NCBI GenBank assembly: GCA_001599915.1
Contig: BCIG01000018.1
Span: 124,001-188,000, forward strand
DNA: 64,000 nucleotides
Direction: 5' to 3'
From: Symbiotaphrina buchneri
Taxonomy: Eukaryota; Ascomycota; Symbiotaphrinales; Symbiotaphrinaceae
The notes under the pieces are model-generated. The model was not told where the DNA came from and searched no databases. It saw only the letters and a list, made by a program, of their open reading frames with translations. Shown one piece after another: positions 34,890 to 47,200 of this stretch. Position numbers and translations under genes: made by a program. Each line of letters starts with the position of its first letter. Within the stretch, counting starts at the first letter, position 1.

Positions 34890-36250
34890 TTAGACGCTAT
34901 ATGAAGTGATGTAGTACTGGACAGTCCACGCATCAGCGATCAGAGCAATGCTAGAGATCGGAAACCGTGCACTCACCGTAAGCACCGAAGTATTATCTTC
35001 ATCCTCATCATCAGGATCGCCAGCTGGGGATGATAAGTATACATAAAGCACGAGATGAGTCTCATGCGCGATACCTGCTCACTGCTCGTCAGCTTGACAC
35101 ATTGGTTGGTAGGTAGACGAGGTGACATACAAGCAATAACCTTGCCAGCCACCTTACCGACATTCAGCACCTTTCCCCAGTCTCGTCCATCTATCCTCAC
35201 TCTGGCCCAACCTTCGTCACTTAAGCCCTCTTCATCTCCGAGCTCCCTCATCCTAGTCGATGGATGGTCGGCCAATGCGTCCTCTCCACCCTCAACATTG
35301 GCCGGGTCAAGCAGGGGATTGACTAAACCCTTCCACAGGGATGAAATCCTGAGCGAATCTGTATGTGAAGACAGCTTCAGACACCCATGCGCATTAGCGG
35401 CGAGCTCCAGCTTTGGTCCAATCGACGCGAGCGTAGAGGTGGAAGAAGACGATGCAAGCTTTGTGAAGCGCTCGGAGATGGCTTTTAACTGTGCTAGTGG
35501 GGGCAGAAGGATATGCACATCGGGCTCGCGACATCGCGGCTCGTGAATGCCTTCCACACTTGCAGCAGCCAGGACCCGCACCGGGACATCCTGCGTTATG
35601 AGGGTTTCTCTTTCCCGCTCACGCAGTGCATCCCTAGTAGAAGGCTCGCCGAATTCGCTTTCACCGTCACCAATATTGGCGTTCCCTGGGTTGGAGGTCG
35701 ATGCGGGGTTGAAGCGGTCGATGGCGGCGGAGGCGCTAGTGTTGATGGTATTATTGGAGACGATGGTTAAGGATAGGACAGGGATGTTATCTTTCTTGGT
35801 AAGGCGAATAGAAGCGGAGGTGGCGGAGAGGGCGGTCCGAAGAGCTCGATTGAGCTGATCTATGGGGACTTCGAGATTGATAGTATTGTTCGGAGCGGCC
35901 GACTGGATCGTATACTCGTCGAAGACAGTGTCCTAAATCGACGTCGTCAGTCAGGGCAATATGAACGCGGCGCGAGCAATGCCAGACGTACGATTCCCAG
36001 TACGCTATCTATATTCAGCCAAGGTCAGGAAGAGACTAGAGATTGACTTACGCCCAGACCTGAGAGCCTTTCTCCGGAATGATTGTGAAGCGCACCGAGT
36101 CATCATCAAGTCGTAGCCATGCGACTTTGCCCAAGGACGCAAGAGAAGCGGTGAGCTCTGCATTCTGATTAGCGAACGGCTGATGCTATTTCCCATTGGT
36201 TTCTGACTTGTAAACGTTGAGATGTTCCGAACGGAACTCCTAAAGCGCAT
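34890..36250 (-). CDS. Checkpoint clamp subunit HUS1 (5 introns, 362 aa)
   Basis: Subunit of the Rad9-Hus1-Rad1 (9-1-1) PCNA-like clamp loaded at DNA damage to activate the ATR/Mec1 pathway. The start MRFRSSVRNISTFTK is the typical family beginning. Introns 36158-36207, 36005-36051, 35933-35991, 35075-35130 and 34917-34976 give 363 codons. Visible are KLTASLASLGKVAWLRLDDD, VRFTIIPEKGSQVWAVLGI, INLEVPIDQLNRALRTALSA with SASIRLTKKDNIPVLSL, and the second clamp domain with VHILLPPLAQLKAISERFTK and ANAHGCLKLSS. The C terminus VLTYYITSYSV matches the conserved Hus1 end. An acidic GDPDDEDEDN loop lies before the last strand. The length is normal. Confidence 0.93.
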
Positions 36251-36943
36251 GGCTTATGAGAGATGAGGTTCTATGGGCGAGGATGACGCGACGCGTTTGG
36301 GCCTTTATCGATAAAGAGCTGCGAAGAGACAGGGGCGCCCCTTTTCAGTAGCCCGCTACGACGCTGCTTTAGGAAGGATAGGGACAAATGCACACCTTGT
36401 CAACATCTGCTGATGCCCCGCTGCATCAGTGCAATTTCTGTAACTATCGATTCATCTCTTTTGTACTGAGAATCTTCGTATTGCTCGAAGCAGATTCTAT
36501 CTCAGATGATGGGTCAAATGAGATTCACCAGCTAAGAATACATTTTGATCGACAACGGAGCAGTCTCGGTTGCAACGCATCCTACAATTTCTGAAGCATC
36601 TTCAGCCATTTTGATTTAAAGGCAAGAAATCATTATCCTTTTGTGGAAGTTGCTACTGGAGTAAATTCCACTCAGGCAGGGGTTTGGTTTACACCCTAGA
36701 CTTTGTCTTATGAACTGCAGACATCAAGGTACTCATCAGTTGGACTAACCTTAGCCTTGTGTTCCACACAGGGAATGCATCATGGACCAAAAAGATGAGA
36801 GGACCTCTTTTTTTGCATTGATCACTTTCTTTCTGATTTTGACACCAGCTGTCTGTGGTGGCTCAATGCCTTAATGCACTGGATACAGGTCTCGATCCAT
36901 CCAGTGGTACCCGGATGAGAAGCCACTGGTACTGCAAGAGTCC
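36251..36943. other. Intergenic between HUS1 and F-box gene
   Basis: Contains the HUS1 promoter with TATCGATA at 36306-36313 (12-bp palindrome TTTATCGATAAA), 56 bp above the HUS1 start. A short plus-strand frame (36388-36594) has no recognisable product. Confidence 0.5.
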
Positions 36944-38426
36944 ATGGCGCCTTATGGTACTCCAAACGAGGATACTGATGAGACCTTGGGTCATGCCCCT
37001 ACGCAAATGAAGGAAACGCGGGCCAGCCTCTCCAAGCTGCCCACAGAATTGATTCAACATGTCTCCGGCTTCTTGCCAACTGCGTCAGTGGCTTGTCTGA
37101 CTTTCACCAACCGCCGTCTCAATCATGCGTTGGGTACAGGGCCTTGGGAACTTGTGCGGCATCAGCTCAAAGAAGATCGGTCGGCATTCCTCAAACTGTT
37201 GTGTCAGGATCTTTCAGACTGCTTTCTCTGTCCTTACTGTGTCAAACTTCACAGAAAGGATATCTTGAGAATTCCGCCAGTATACGAGCACCTACCTCTT
37301 CCTTGCCATGAACCGGAAAATTGGGTCCTCTTAGAGACCGTGGACTCCAAGCCACCACTTGGTGGAACACTCAAGCTGTCTTTCAATTATATACATCTGG
37401 TTATGGGAGAATACCACAGTGGAAAAGGAATTTCCTTGAATGCTCTGGAATTTACCAAAGCAGAAATTTGCAGGAGGTGGGAGTACAGATCCTTCTACAA
37501 ACTAGTTTCCGCAGAGCCGAACATCATCAATGGTGAACTTGTCCTTCGTGTTCAAGAATGGCAGCTGGTCCCTGCACACAAACAAAGGGACATCCATAGA
37601 AGAGCATTCTGGTTCGAACCGTGCAGACACCACAACAGCAGCTTAGTGACAGAAAGGTTTCGATGTATAAGCAGTCATTTCCCCGATCAAAGCAACTGCG
37701 AATTATGTCGGAGTACCATCGTCTGTAAACAGTGCGATACCCAATGCCGAGTTGATGTCAGGTTCTGCGGGAGCTACGGTGTTGCATTGGTTGTCACAAA
37801 ATGGTATAATTTCGGTCATGGAAGGACGCCTGACGACCCCAAGTGGCAGCGACACATATTGTCATGGGCATCTCTGGTTGTAAATCCTCTTCATATTGCT
37901 CATCAGGACTTACAATCAGACTTTGAGACCCATGGCGGGTCGACGTATGAGGACTGTATCAGAAAAAATGCGATGAAGATTAAAGATGACCGTGGATGGA
38001 TTCCTAAACTGCCTTGGAAGATAATGGTGGCTGGTGTGAGGGTACTTTCAACACTGTCCAATTTCAAGAGTAAGACAGACCCGAATTGCCATGCCACTAT
38101 TCTAATTATATTGATATATAGACCGGCGGATATTTCTTGTCTGGCTTGGGGATAGGGACCTTCGAAATGCCGCATCCACAGACTTCTTAGGCCAGTTCGA
38201 GGAATACTGGGTTGCGTCCGCCCTATTGCTTTGTGCAGTGATATATGTGGATATTCCGATCAGTGCATATACGTCCACCCTGGAAATGGAGTGTCTGTAT
38301 ATGTGGGTCCTGAGTATTTGGATCATTTGGCAAGACGTTCTACTAGATGTCATGGTACGATTGACGGAACAGTTGATCATTCTTTTTCTCCTGATCATCT
38401 CATCAAATGGACTGGGAGGTACATAG
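36944..38426 (+). CDS. F-box protein (1 likely intron, ~476 aa)
   Basis: The N-terminal F-box at ~25-65 (LSKLPTELIQHVSGFLP, then ACLTFTNRRLNHALG) predicts a substrate adaptor of an SCF ubiquitin ligase. A middle region has paired cysteines (CFLCPYC, CELCRSTIVCKQCDTQC) as in many expanded fungal F-box families. The frame read straight through stops at 38155, but a strong intron (38070-38121, GTAAGA to TATAG with a CTAAT branch) replaces the random-looking end by RRIFLVWLGDRDLRNAASTD and FLGQFEEYW. The product then runs to 38426 with a hydrophobic tail, which may itself hide another intron. No named orthologue is known. Such genes are often lineage-specific. Confidence 0.75.
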
Positions 38427-38764
38427 CAGGAACGGAAGATCTTTAAGCATGTGGACGTTATTAGATCCATGCAGGCAATCTAGTGCATGCGCATAACGCT
38501 TTGAACTGAGTGTCGAATAAACCGTAGTAAACTTATCCTACATGTAGTAGACAGCCTCGCACCTTCCTTCCCTGCAACAGCGATGGTTCCAGTATTTCAC
38601 ACGCTACCAAACGCAAGAACGCGAACATGGAAGGAGCAACAGAGAATACTTTAGCTAAAAGCATTGTTTTAACTTCAGAACAAAGTTTCCTTCTTTTCTT
38701 CTCGCTTTACCTCTGGCATCCGGAACATCGGACGTGCAACTGATCACAACATATCCTTTGCATA
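38427..38764. other. Spacer, nothing recognised
   Basis: Between the F-box gene and the small candidate gene. No repeat or RNA gene seen. Confidence 0.45.
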
Positions 38765-39111
38765 ATGTCAGAAGCGAAGAATATATTTGGTACGATTCTC
38801 GGCTGGATAGGGCCAGCTCTCGTGGCCCTTATCCTCGAGCGTCTCACCAAACACACCCGGTAGGAGTGGCAGTGGCACCGCCCAGCCAAGAACAGTTCTT
38901 ATGAATTGCAGAATGAAGGAATTTCTCAGAAGTTACGGCTCCACTCCTGAACAACCTTCGGGGAATGAAGGAGACCATGGACGCTCAGCTTGAGGTTGGG
39001 AAAGAGATTAAAGCGCTTGTTAGAGCACAAACAGAGCCTGGTGAAGTGTTGGTCATCCAACGTCTTCCTCATACCATGGTCTTTGGTGCTACAAGCGGAC
39101 ATCCTAAAGTG
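38765..39111 (+). CDS. Possible small gene of unknown function (intron placement unresolved)
   Basis: Two coding-like tracts occur on the plus strand. The first, from ATG 38765, reads MSEAKNIFGTILGWIGPALV and ALILERLTKHTR up to 38859, with one hydrophobic segment. The second, from about 38930, reads VTAPLLNNLRGMKETMDAQL, then EVGKEIKALVRAQTEPGEVL and VIQRLPHTMVFGATSGHPKV, and stops at 39111. They lie in different frames. The acceptor TTTCTCAG before 38930 needs a donor leaving one base; GTACGA at 38790 would do but removes the hydrophobic segment, and the obvious donor GTAGGA at 38860 is out of phase. Further plus-strand coding-like pieces (39200-39540) may belong to it. I do not recognise the product. 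Confidence 0.35.
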
Positions 39112-39590
39112 TAGAGGTCATTTTGGTGATTCTTGCGGTGCACCACCGCCGAGCTTGCACTTCTACGCAGTGTTGGTGACCAGTAACCCGGCTGGGCGAA
39201 GCTAAGAAAACCTCAACTCTTCCAAAGTGAGGGAACTCCGTTCCCCTCTCTACCCACCGGCCAAGGTCGACATTGCTGACGATGGGCCGGAATCAGAGAA
39301 TCTTGCTTCGATAAGCCTGCTGGGAATAGGTCCGGTGATGAATGAGACGTGCACTTCTTCCATCGGTATCTCCCACACGGATGGCATCTCCACGAAGGAC
39401 AACATCTTTGCGGACAAGGACACAGTATGGTAGGATCCACTAAATATCTTCTGGCAACCGGTCTAGACACTGCTGTTCAGCTTCTTTTGAAATATCACAA
39501 TCACGGCAGCGCCGAGACTGGAATGCTCCAGATGGTATGAGTTTCTTATATCTCGCTAGCCTGTGAGCACGGCGAATCTCTTTTGTGCGC
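39112..39590. other. 3' spacer with fragmentary open frames
   Basis: Plus-strand frames at 39227-39433 (LASISLLGIGPVMNETC) and 39349-39540 could be downstream exons of the small gene at 38765. I could not join them with confidence. Confidence 0.3.
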
Positions 39591-41035
39591 CTATGTACTC
39601 CTAGCAAATTCCCAAATATACTCTGCAAGCTTTTCGACCGCTTCAAGCGATACAGCATTATCTGAGAACCACATTAGCTGCAGGTCAGGCTTGACCGCAC
39701 GGAAAGGGAAGCCACTCACAATTACTAGCCCTAATTCCACCAACACTTCTATGTCCTTTCAACCCCGTTAGTCTTCGTTCCTCCGCCCCTTTTAAAAAGG
39801 CAGCCTCTTTTTCGGCGTCGCCATTATAGACCCTGAAGCAGATGTTCATCCTGCTCCTACTTCCGACCTCCGTCACGACAGTGTACACATCAGGGGAGTT
39901 GTCCAACGCATCGTACAGCAGGCCGGCCTTCTTGTCGGCCGACTCTTCCATTCCTGAGACTTTTTTCTCACCAAAGGTCTCTAGCAGGTTTGACATGACC
40001 TGTCCAGCGATCCAAATGTCAAAGATGGGGATTGTGTTGTATAAGGAATTATTCTTGGCGATTGTAGGGTAATCGAGGATGATGGGGCCTATAGGAAGAT
40101 TGAGAGAAGCCAGGAGTGACGGCGAAGGTGAGGGCGTCTGTGGAGGGAGCAAGGATTTTCGGATGATAACCAGTGTTATGCCCGTCGTCCCGATATTTTT
40201 CTGCGCACCAGCCTATATGATGTGCGATCAGCTGGAAGCCAAGCCGGGATATGACAGTCTGAATACATACGAATATGACTGCGTACTTCCGGACATCAAC
40301 ACGCCGGCTGAGTATATTCGAGCTCATATCTGCCACCACCAGCCTATCGTCGGCCTCATCTTTTCCTTTAGCTTCCAGACTTTTGGGGAATGCTGGAAAT
40401 TCCACTCCATCAACCGTCTCATTGTCGCAGAAGTAGGTCAGCGCTGCGCCCTTTCCTCCTTCACTCTTGCTCTTGGTCAAGTTCCAAACGGTTTCGGACG
40501 GTACTTTTCCGAATTTCCCATTATGGTGTTCTCTTGCATCTACGGCAACATTGACCCTCTTCTTGCCCAACAACCGAGCAGCTTCCTGGCTCGCTTTGAG
40601 TGACCAGGACCCCGTCACGATATAGTCCAGGACCAAATCCTCATCTACAGCCTTTTTGAGAAGCTTCAGAGTTTCCTGCTCGTACCATTGATCGCCTTTG
40701 CCGGCCTCTTTCGTCCGCAGCTCCTCTTCCAGTGCGTGTCGCCGACGTTCGACCCAGACATTGACAAGATTGTAGACCACTGCACTGAACTCCCCGCTAC
40801 CTCCACCCTGCATAAATAAGATCTCATAGCTGTCTGGTATGTCGAGAAGAGAGCTGAGCGCGGCTTTAGCGTCTGCAAGGATCTTGTTGGCAGTGGGCGA
40901 ACGGTGTGAGATCTCGGCCAATCCTAAACCGCTATCATTGTAATTTGTGAATGCCTGCGCGGCAGACTCGACAACGCGGGTAGGAAGAGGCGCAGGGCCT
41001 GCCCCGAAGTAGTGAACGTCTTGTCTTGAAGGCAT
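39591..41035 (-). CDS. Phosphoserine aminotransferase, SER1/SerC (2 introns, 442 aa)
   Basis: PLP enzyme converting 3-phosphohydroxypyruvate and glutamate to phosphoserine and 2-oxoglutarate in serine biosynthesis. Start at 41035: MPSRQDVHYFGAGPAPLPTR. Conserved motifs are NYNDSGLGLAEISHRS, LFMQGGGSGEFSAVVYN and VVADMSSNILSRRVDV. After intron 40213-40270 comes the Schiff-base lysine in AGAQKNIGTTG (Lys ~260). Then NSLYNTIPIFDIWI and GLKGHRSVGGIRASNYN follow, with intron 39662-39719 lying inside the last motif. The spliced length is 443 codons. The C terminus is LEAVEKLAEYIWEFARST. Divergent from homoaconitase; their promoter carries a Gcn4/CPC1 site. Confidence 0.96.
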
Positions 41036-41419
41036 TATGGCGGGGCCGGAGCGGGGCCGGGTGTCAAGGGATTGATGAGCTGGGATTGTGAGTTAGCGGT
41101 TGCAACCAGCTATGGGCCGAGAAACTGACCTGAAGAGATGCAGCCTGTGAATTTGAATATGCAGAAGAAAGCTATACTTTCACGGAATGTTTGATTGATA
41201 TTGCCGTTAGTCCTTGACTCACAATTTAGGTGCGTGGAGGGGCCATGGCGCACTGACCACCAGCCCTCTAGAACGACACCTGAAAATTCTCGGAGATGCC
41301 TCTCCGCGAATCGGAGACTCCGCATTTTACAATTGTCATCCTTTCGTCCTCTCCGTCAACGTCCCATCGCGGTGCTTCAGTGAACATAAACAAAGTTGTG
41401 CGGAGCATGGTCTGAGAAG
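41036..41419. promoter_or_regulatory. Shared divergent promoter (SER1 / LYS4)
   Basis: 384 bp between the start codons of two amino-acid biosynthesis genes. It holds the CPC1/Gcn4 site listed next. Confidence 0.6.
41215..41221. promoter_or_regulatory. Gcn4/CPC1 (CpcA) binding site TGACTCA
   Basis: A perfect near-palindromic TGACTCA lies 180 bp from the SER1 start and 199 bp from the LYS4 start. This is the binding site of the bZIP activator of general amino-acid control, and both flanking genes belong to pathways known to be under that control in fungi. Chance occurrence in a 384-bp spacer is roughly 1 in 20. Confidence 0.65.
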
Positions 41420-43924
41420 ATGATAATAGTAAGTTTTCCCTTTTCGCTGTATGGTATTTTTGCGTCACTTGCAGTCTCTAAGTCCTAGCAGCGGCGTGCA
41501 TGGGTTCGCCCCCTAAGGGTCGGGGCGCTCAGTGCTCGGCCTGTTTTATCCGCACGTCTTCCTCCCGCGACTCGACCGTATACCAGGAGCGCGCCCGGAT
41601 ACCAAGATGTCTTTCACTCGCAGGTCCAAGGCTCGGACCCTTCCGCCATTCTGTCCTCTCTACGGTCCCAAGTGCCGCCGGCGAATCCTCAAACCCTTAC
41701 CGAGAAGATTGTTCAGAGATATTCCTTGGGCCTTGCGAAGGATAAGGTTGTGAAGTCGGGCGACTATGTTACGCTGGCTCCGCATAGGTGTATGACACAC
41801 GATAACTCATGGCCTGTTGCCATGAAGTTCATGTCCATTGGTGCCACGAAAATCCACAATCCTGATCAGATAGTCATGACTCTCGATCATGATGTACAAA
41901 ATAAGAGCGAGTCGAATCTCAAGAAATACCGGCAGATAGAGGAATTTGCGAAGAAACAAGGTGTAGATTTCTACCCTGCCGGAAGGGGAATTGGTCACCA
42001 GATCATGGTCGAGGAAGGCTATGCGTGGCCCGGAACTCTTACCGTCGCATCCGACAGTCACACCAATATGTATGGTGGTATCGGCTGTTTAGGCACAGCT
42101 ATGGTCAGAACCGATGCGGCCAGTATTTGGGCAACAGGCAGGACTTGGTGGCAAGTTCCTCCAATCGCGAAGGTTACCTTTACTGGAGTCCTCCCTCCTG
42201 GCGTCACTGGCAAGGACGTCATTGTCGCTCTTTGCGGCCTTTTCAATAATGACGAAGTCCTAAATCATGCCATCGAATTCACGGGTCCGGAAGAAACTCT
42301 CCGCAGTATTCCGGTGGATGACCGACTAACCATCGCCAACATGACTACGGAGTGGGGAGCACTTTCGGGTCTTTTCCCCATAGACTCTGTTCTTCAAGGA
42401 TGGTTACGGTCCAAAGCCACAATGGCCGCTTTATCAAGTTCTACCAGCGACACCTACAAGCGATTCGACCATGCCAAACTAGACGCTCTTTTCGCAGAAC
42501 CTCTCACTGCCGACAAGGGCGCAAATTACGCCAAATATCTGCATCTCAACCTCTCCACACTCTCGCCCTACATTGCAGGACCAAATTCCGTCAAGGTAGC
42601 AACTCCGCTCAACGAGCTGAAACCCCAGAGCATCAAGATTGATAGAGCCTACCTCGTCTCATGTACCAATTCGCGTGCCTCTGATATCGCTGCAGCTGCG
42701 CGAGTTTTCAAGCAGATTGCGGCCAAGAACGATGGAAAGGTTCCCAAGATCGCTGAGGGCGTGAAGTTCTACATCTCAGCCGCGTCTCTACCCGAGCAGC
42801 AGGCTGCGGAGGAACAGGGTGACTGGCAAACACTCCTTGAAGCTGGCGCGCAACCCCTTCCGTCAGGGTGTGGGCCATGCATCGGGCTTGGGACTGGCTT
42901 GCTTGAGCCTGGTGAGGTAGGCATCAGTGCCAGCAATCGTAACTTCAAGGGCCGCATGGGAAGTACAGAGGCTAAAGCGTATCTCGCCAGCCCAGAAGTT
43001 GTAGCTGCAAGTGCTTTGAATGGTACTATCAGCGGACCTGGTTGGTACCATAAGCCTGCCGGGGTTGAAGGCGTTGTTCGAGGCGAAGGGGAGGAAGGGC
43101 GGATGATTACTGTTGAAGAGGCCTTGGAGAAGCTTATCGCACAGGCCGAAGAGCTCGTAGAAACTGGGGAACGGGAATTTGGCTCGAATGCTGCCGCTAC
43201 GCCTGCTAAACCATCTCAGGAGCCAGCCGTTCAGGAAGAGACTAGCGGCTTGACGGATATTCTTCCTGGCTTCCCGGAGAAAGTGACCGGCGAAATTGTC
43301 TTCTGCGACGCCGACAATATCAATACTGACGGCATCTATCCTGGTAAATACACTTACCAAGATAATGTCCCGGTTGAGAAAATGGCTGAAGTATGCATGT
43401 CGAACTACGACCCTGCCTTCAGGGAGATCGCGAAGCCTGGCGATATCCTTGTTGCTGGATTCAACTTTGGCTGCGGCAGTAGCAGAGAGCAGGCTGCAAC
43501 TGCGATTCTCGCCAAAGGCATCCCGCTCGTGGTCTCCGGCAGCTTCGGCAACATCTTCTCCCGGAATAGCATCAACAACGCTCTCATGGGTGTCGAGGTG
43601 CCGAAACTGGTGCACCGTCTACGGGAGACGTTCTCTGGCGTGCCGCCGGAGAAGAAAACCGAGGCTGTGACCGAGCCGCCAGCGCCCGCTGAGCCTGACT
43701 CGCCTGTTCTGCCGCAGTCAAGTCCTGCTGAGAAAGCATTGACGAGACGGACAGGCTGGACGTTCACTTGGGATGTGCGGCGGAGTCTGGTGCGGATCAA
43801 GGAAGGTCCGAATGGGAAGGAATGGACGCAGAAGGTCGGCGAGCTGCCGCCTAATGTGCAGGAGATCATCGCAAGGGGTGGACTGGAGAAGTGGGTTAAG
43901 CAAGAAATCGAGGGTACATCGTGA
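41420..43924 (+). CDS. Homoaconitase, mitochondrial, LYS4/LysF (1 intron, 813 aa)
   Basis: [4Fe-4S] hydro-lyase converting homocitrate/homoaconitate to homoisocitrate in the fungal alpha-aminoadipate route to lysine. A 9-nt first exon (MII) and intron 41429-41491 (GTAAGT donor, CAG acceptor) give an open frame [20 protein letters not shown] and so on, a good Arg-rich mitochondrial presequence, before the conserved [17 protein letters not shown]. The total is 814 codons. Core motifs are [37 protein letters not shown] and [19 protein letters not shown]. The cluster cysteines are in [10 protein letters not shown] (~393) and [15 protein letters not shown] (~462). The swivel domain has [15 protein letters not shown] and [21 protein letters not shown] ~75-residue C-terminal extension after RLRETFSG is usual in this family. 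The tiny first exon rests on frame logic. Confidence 0.94.
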
Positions 43925-44204
43925 ACGGAATGGATTTATTGTAGCTATACCTCTATATCACAGGCATTGGCGCGACATGGAAGGTAAAAAGTTGTACTCA
44001 GATTTATTAGTGTTCACGTTGCTATAACCGATACCTTAGTATGTCGTTTTCGCCTGTAATCTACCCTCAAAGGTGCAGTTCTGCACTACGAAGAACCATA
44101 TTGCAAGGTCGGAAAGAGCACCATTACTACATACGATGAAGAGAAAAAGAGTTTGAACTGCTTGAGATTCAGCTACCGCTTTATTTACGTCTCTTACTCT
44201 TCAT

Positions 44205-47200
44205 TCAATCTCCGTCACTAGTCTCCCTATCTCGAGCAGATATCACACATCCTTGCCTTGCATGCCAGACACGCCTCTCTCGTTGTCCAAGTACCATGTC
44301 CGCTAGCAAATCGACGTTGTTCTGCTCTTCTTCCGGTATCTTCTCCACACGCAGCTCCTCAACCGTTGCCCCTACCTCAAACTCGCCGCGACTGAGCGCG
44401 CAAAGACCTAGTTCAACCTCGACGGTGGCCCCAGCTTCAAGAACCGGCAGCTTTCTTTGCAGAACACCGTGGAACAGCAGTCTCCGCGAAAGGTCGAGCG
44501 CACTGATATGTGGTTGATTCCGAAGACTAGGCTGCGAACGCAGTAGTGCGTGAATAGGCTTGCTGGTCCGGTTGGTCAGGCGAGTCATCAGCTTTACGAA
44601 CGAGTCTGTCAAGACTTCAAAGCGTGAGTGAGCGACTTGGCGTACAAGGTCGCCATCAGCCTTGCTGGCCGGCTGGACGAGCATCTCAATGCCCACGTCC
44701 TCGACCCGAAGTGCGTCAACCATTCTGCTGCTGAGACGTAGACCTCGGAGCTCGATCTCTCCCTTTCGACCCGTGCTAGTCTCTGTCCAAGTTCCTTGGA
44801 GGCGCTGCAAGATTTCCTCGTGATACCAGAAGGCCTCACGCATACTGCGCTCAGCTTCTGGAGAGATATTGGAGGCGCTGACGACGAATTGCCTAGCATT
44901 GGCTGGGTTGAGCGTAGGAATAGGAGCGTGAGGATTGGAGAGAAATATTCGCTGAATGGGTAATATTACCCTTGAAACATGGCCAGGCTGAATAGTCTCT
45001 GAGACGGTGAATGTAGAAGCAGAGTCGGACCCAGATGAGAGGCTGAGACTGATCAAGAGAGGTTGTGGCCATGCGTTGCGCAGGTCCATAAGCAAGAGGC
45101 AATAGTCACTGCTTATTGAATCAATATTCTTCCTCACTCCGAGGAACTCCTGGCCCTCGGTTTCCTCGGTGTTTGCAAAGGCCTTTTGACCTTGTCTGAT
45201 CCAACCAAAATCACCAGAATATGGTAAGATATCCACCCTAGCTAGCTCAATACTAGCATTAACGGTAGTGGTAATAGAAGCGCTGATTTGTCTTGTGAAA
45301 AACTTCTCTGTAAGTTCGGATCTCCTTTTTCCCAAATGAGCATAGTCGATCTGTATTACTCCGTTAACAAGCCCAGGCTTCCCAAGAACTTCGATCTCGA
45401 ACGCATATGTCTGGCCAGGTCCGATGACGGCTGTGTCAGAATCCTGCTTCTTCCACCGCAATGCTTGCTTACGAGAGTACAGTATCTCAAGCTCGTATAA
45501 TTCTGCAGGCGGGATGTCTTTCCTGCTCATTGCTGCCTGTAGAGGTCCAGCCGTGGAATCCTGGAAAGACAGCAAAACAAGATCGGCGTGCAATGTCGTG
45601 GACTTGTTCTGTACAGTGATCTTGAATATATGCTTCTCTCCTTCCAGGACCATCAAAGCCCCTTGTGGCAGTTCTATGGATTTTATCATCAAGGTGGGTT
45701 GTTCGGATATAACGTTGAAGCTCAAGCTGGATGGCGTGGGACCCTCGGGTTGTCTGGAAATATGTTTCGACGCGGAAGACTCAGTTGACATAGGCCTCGG
45801 GACTTTCCTTTCAAACGCAACGAGGCCGATGCTCTTGACTTTGGTGTCAATTGCAGGAGACCACGGATCTTTGAAAACAGGAAATCTTCGTTCTCGACAC
45901 CCTTTTATTTTCACGATGCAGCCAACGATCCTGAGAGATCCAGGGGCTTTAGGGACGACTGACATAAGGATATTCTGGATACGATATGGCCCTATGACCA
46001 CGGCTTGTTGACTCGAGTCAAACGCCACACCTTCAGCTTCGAGCCGGATGCGCTCTATCTCAATGTCGAACTCGTAGAGGTTTTGTAGAGTGACCATTAT
46101 CTCCGCTCGTTCTTCCGCAATTAGCACCTTTTCGATATCTGATTTCGCAGGTTTTTTCAGAAAAGGTTTGTATATGAAGGGACTTTTTTCCTTCTTGGCA
46201 GAGTCACCAGCGCTCTCCAGGTCCGTTTTATTGTGAGGTACTGGTGCTTTGCCAGGCGGCGGTTCCACCAAATCTACGCCACGCACAAGGAATGCATCCC
46301 AGTATTCAGCTTGAATGTCCCGAAGCCCAAGCTTTTTTGCCGCTGCTACCGTTCTTGAGATGTTATTTGCCAGACGTATCTGCTCTTCTCTCGGTAGCGT
46401 ACACGCGCCTAAACTGTTGTTCACAGCAGGGGCTATACCACTGCCTGATGTGCGCAGTAATTCTGCAGTGAAGTACAGAACACCCTGAAAGTCGGGTAGA
46501 GCTTCACAGAGATTGATACAGGCTCTCAGGACATTCAGTTTGAGGTGGCGGCTCCCGAATGAGCGTAGGTTGGCTTCCTGCAATATCCGCAGGACTACGG
46601 CTTCGTTTGAATCTGGATTCGATGTGGATAATTCTCCATTAGTGCCGTCGTCGCCATTTTGTAGCCTTCCAAGGCTTGCTTCATCTTTTGCAGCTGACTT
46701 CACACAAATTACACCGTAAGCTCTTCCAAGCGCATCTAGAACATCCGTGACGCCGGTCTCCACATCGCTCTCAGCTAGATCAAATGCTCCGGACAGACCG
46801 CCTCCAGTATGAGATGGTGCTAAACCGGCCAAACCCGCAGCAGGGTGTATTCCCATCTCTGATGCTCCCATTTTCCGTGCATGTACGAGACCAGGGATTA
46901 GTATGTTGACCAATTCCCGCAAGACAAGCGCCTTTTTCCGGTGAAGGCCTAGGCTGGAAAGCACAGAGGCAATGCCAGCCAGAATTATACTCCGATCTAT
47001 AACAGATAAATCCACAATCGACGGCGGTGAAGCACGGAATAGTACCGACGTTATTTCGGTTCTTGTAGGCGTCACAGTCAACCTTGACTGAGTAAGGTGT
47101 ATTTTCGAAACAGGAGTTCCATGTACTATGTTGCGCAGGGTATCATCGCTGAGTTTTCCGTTCGTGAGATGAACAGCTGCAAGAAGCATCGACGATCGGA

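Noticed and set aside
42863-43615. 250-codon minus-strand open frame
   Set aside because: Antisense shadow of homoaconitase, no domain.
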